This document shows, in pieces, positions 4,279 through 5,887 of a stretch of 5,887 nt of DNA. How positions within the stretch are numbered: position 1 is the stretch's first letter; every line of letters begins with the position of its first letter. Origin of the DNA: JAUVXY01 sp964392345 (GTDB lineage: Bacteria > Actinomycetota > Humimicrobiia > Humimicrobiales > Humimicrobiaceae); contig CAYMPQ010000081.1 of the NCBI GenBank assembly GCA_964392345.1, positions 1-5,887 on the forward strand, written 5' to 3'. The position numbers and the translations under genes were made by a program. The notes below the pieces were generated by a model. It worked only from the letters and a program-made list of their open reading frames with translations, did not search any database and was not told the DNA's origin.

Positions 4279-5754
4279 TTAATTGAAATCCTGAGTAAAA
4301 GAAAGAATATTATCAATATCTATATCTGAGTAGTAATCGTTAAACACCTTATAATAATATGTTTCCTCTTTATTCCTTAAATTTGGACTATCTTGGGATT
4401 TAATATTATTTGCAAACTCTTTATCTGTTATTATTGTATTAATCTTTTTTTCTAATGTATCTTCTATACCAGAACCTTCCCAGAATTTTTCTTTATCTCT
4501 CCAGGCTATATCATCTGGTAGATATTTTGAAGCAACCTTTCTGAGTATGTATTTACCTGTATTTGTTCTAACTTTGTTTTTAGGAGGGATTTTTAGAACA
4601 TAATTCAGCAGGTCCTCATCCAACATTGGAAGTTTAACATTGACGCCATATGCATTTGCAGTTCTATCTACTCTTTGTAAAGCTGTATTGTGCAAACTAT
4701 TTATAGCATTTACAAGTTCTTCCTGTATTACCTTAGAGGAGTTGTACTCCAAAAAGTAATCATACCCCGCAAAGAGTTCATCTCCACCTTCCCCAGAAAA
4801 TACAATATCAGAAGATGCAGAAATCTTTGAAGCGATCATATTACCCAGTGTGCTCCTTACCAAGGGAGCATCGAAAGATTCCAGGTGATATATAGCTTTA
4901 GGAATATTTGAAAATAGCTCTTCGGTATTAAGCTTATAATCTATGTGTTCGGTACCAAGGTAATCTGAAACTTCCTTTGCTGCTTCCAGGTCTGGTGAAC
5001 CTTCATACCCAACAGAATAGGTATATACCTTATCAGTAAATTCTCTTAGAAGAGCTGCTACAAGAGAAGAATCAAGACCACCACTTAACCAAACTCCCAG
5101 GTTTAAATTGTTATTATTTATCCTCATATCCATTGATTTTAAAAGATAATCCTCCAGCTTGTCCTCCTGGACCCCAGACTCCTGGTCCTTGATTATGGAA
5201 TAATTATCTACATCAACTATTTTAATAATTTCTGGTTTTAAAAGATTTATCATATAAGAACCAGGAGTAAACTCTTTAATATCTTTGGTAAATTCAATAA
5301 GGGATTTAACTTCAGAGGCAAACATTAAAGTTTTATCATCTTTATAATAATAAAGTGGTTTTCTACCAATAAAATCTCTGGCTAAATAAATATTTCCTTT
5401 TTTATCAAAAATGGCCAGCGCAAAAGACCCCTTGAAATATTTGAAGATTCCCTTACCTACTTTATCTAAAAGAAGGCATATTTTTTCTGAATCAGAGATT
5501 AAAGAATTATCAACTTGAATACCATATTTTGATATTAAATAATCCAAATTGTATATTTTTCCATCCACTAAGATTATGTTTTTGTCTGTCTTAGTTTCAA
5601 AACTATAATTGGAATTGATACCTATATAGCCTCCAGGGATATCTATTATTTCTCTTCTATCTCCCCTATGTGAGATTTTATCCAGAAGAATATTAATTTT
5701 TTGTCTATCTTTTTTGCTTTCTTTTAAATTAATAATACCTGCTATGCCACTCAT
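4279..5754 (-). CDS. Asparagine-synthetase-B-like amidoligase lacking the glutaminase nucleophile
   Basis: This 491-residue protein has the two-domain AsnB layout: an N-terminal class II glutamine amidotransferase-like domain (about 1-160) and a C-terminal synthetase domain (about 195-491). AsnB uses ATP to adenylate aspartate and ammonia from glutamine to make asparagine. The synthetase domain looks intact: PP-loop LSGGLDSS (223-230), SGEGGDELFAGY (320-331), LQRVDRTANAYGV (359-371), LPMLDEDL (375-382) and YLPDDIAWRDKEKF (411-424). The glutaminase domain is altered: the start reads MSGIAG, so Ser replaces catalytic Cys2; NGEIYN is DGKIYN (64-69), losing the oxyanion-hole Asn; HRGPD is HRGDR (29-33). 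It may use free ammonia or act on another carboxylate, as in beta-lactam synthetase or lasso-cyclase relatives. The C-terminal half resembles true AsnB more than those. The ATG follows GGAG (5765-5768). Confidence 0.85.
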   Translation of the reverse strand: MSGIAGIINLKESKKDRQKINILLDKISHRGDRREIIDIPGGYIGINSNYSFETKTDKNIILVDGKIYNLDYLISKYGIQVDNSLISDSEKICLLLDKVGKGIFKYFKGSFALAIFDKKGNIYLARDFIGRKPLYYYKDDKTLMFASEVKSLIEFTKDIKEFTPGSYMINLLKPEIIKIVDVDNYSIIKDQESGVQEDKLEDYLLKSMDMRINNNNLNLGVWLSGGLDSSLVAALLREFTDKVYTYSVGYEGSPDLEAAKEVSDYLGTEHIDYKLNTEELFSNIPKAIYHLESFDAPLVRSTLGNMIASKISASSDIVFSGEGGDELFAGYDYFLEYNSSKVIQEELVNAINSLHNTALQRVDRTANAYGVNVKLPMLDEDLLNYVLKIPPKNKVRTNTGKYILRKVASKYLPDDIAWRDKEKFWEGSGIEDTLEKKINTIITDKEFANNIKSQDSPNLRNKEETYYYKVFNDYYSDIDIDNILSFTQDFN

Positions 5755-5804
5755 TTTTAATCAGCTCCAATGAAAATTATGTTTTATTTAATTTAATCCA
5801 AAAA

Positions 5805-5836
5805 ATATAAACAACTCTTGAGAAAGTTGTTTATAT
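5805..5836 (-). terminator. Intrinsic terminator or attenuator hairpin in front of the asnB-like gene
   Basis: ATATAAACAACT (5805-5816) and AGTTGTTTATAT (5825-5836) form a perfect 12-bp stem with an eight-base loop. In the minus direction it is followed by TTTTTGG. It lies between the promoter at 5854-5882 and the asnB-like start. It therefore either ends a transcript entering from the right or acts as a conditional stop in the asnB-like leader. The stem is A/T-rich, so strength is uncertain. Confidence 0.6.
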
Positions 5837-5853
5837 ATACAAAAGCTCTTTTT

Positions 5854-5882
5854 ACCATAACAAATATTAAGGGATGGGTCAA
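5854..5882 (-). promoter_or_regulatory. Probable promoter for the asnB-like gene
   Basis: On the minus strand TTGACC (5877-5882), a 17-base spacer and TATGGT (5854-5859) match the sigma-A consensus at five and four of six positions. Transcription would begin near 5847 and pass through the hairpin at 5805-5836 before reaching the ATG at 5754. Confidence 0.55.
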
Positions 5883-5887
5883 GGATG

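Noticed and set aside
4279..5754. Lasso-peptide or beta-lactam gene cluster around the AsnB-like gene
   Set aside because: The Cys2 loss is shared with those enzymes, but no leader-peptidase, RRE or precursor-peptide gene is visible, and the C-terminal motifs look like ordinary asparagine synthetase.
1..5887. Alternative genetic code with TGA as Trp
   Set aside because: The intact genes use TGG for Trp and have no in-frame TGA; the TGA-rich frame at 434-603 also needs a one-base insertion.

Overview
The window is AT-rich and looks like the chromosome of a low-GC Gram-positive (Bacillota) bacterium, probably a Clostridia-like or Halanaerobium-like anaerobe. The grounds are strong GGAGG-type ribosome binding sites, a TTG start, sigma-A-type promoters, U-tract terminators and AT-skewed codon use. 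The finer placement is a guess. Genes are sparse and mostly in single-gene units, with long AT-rich gaps.

Layout, left to right: the 5' part of a DUF3267-type membrane zinc peptidase (minus, runs off the left edge); a gap with a possible decayed small ORF; a 100-residue membrane protein (plus); a secreted protein of unknown function behind a perfect consensus promoter (plus); a RimK-type ATP-grasp ligase (minus); divergent from it, a 20-residue Lys/Gly-repeat peptide gene with its own promoter and terminator (plus); a DUF5698/DUF2179 (UPF0316) membrane protein with a TTG start (minus); a 520-base gap; and an asparagine-synthetase-B-like amidoligase (minus) with its promoter and a leader hairpin at the right edge.

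Two things stand out. First, a short repeat with a near-invariant 30-bp core occurs four times, always in the same orientation and always between genes (about 600-669, 1114-1180, 1881-1990 and 4055-4164). A fifth copy, of the flank only, lies at 3911-3952. Read on the minus strand the copies vary as if they once coded for protein, but two adjacent reading frames carry the signal and meet at a conserved SPK(Y/F)-stop. Second, the AsnB-like enzyme has Ser in place of the catalytic Cys2 and Asp in place of the oxyanion-hole Asn, so it has probably lost glutamine use while keeping an intact ATP-pyrophosphatase synthetase domain.

Two ATP-dependent amide- or peptide-bond-forming enzymes (RimK-like and AsnB-like) therefore lie within 3.7 kb of a tiny, strongly expressed-looking Lys/Gly peptide gene. 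That the peptide is a substrate is only a hypothesis. No classical RiPP partner genes, transposase, tRNA, rRNA or CRISPR array is visible.
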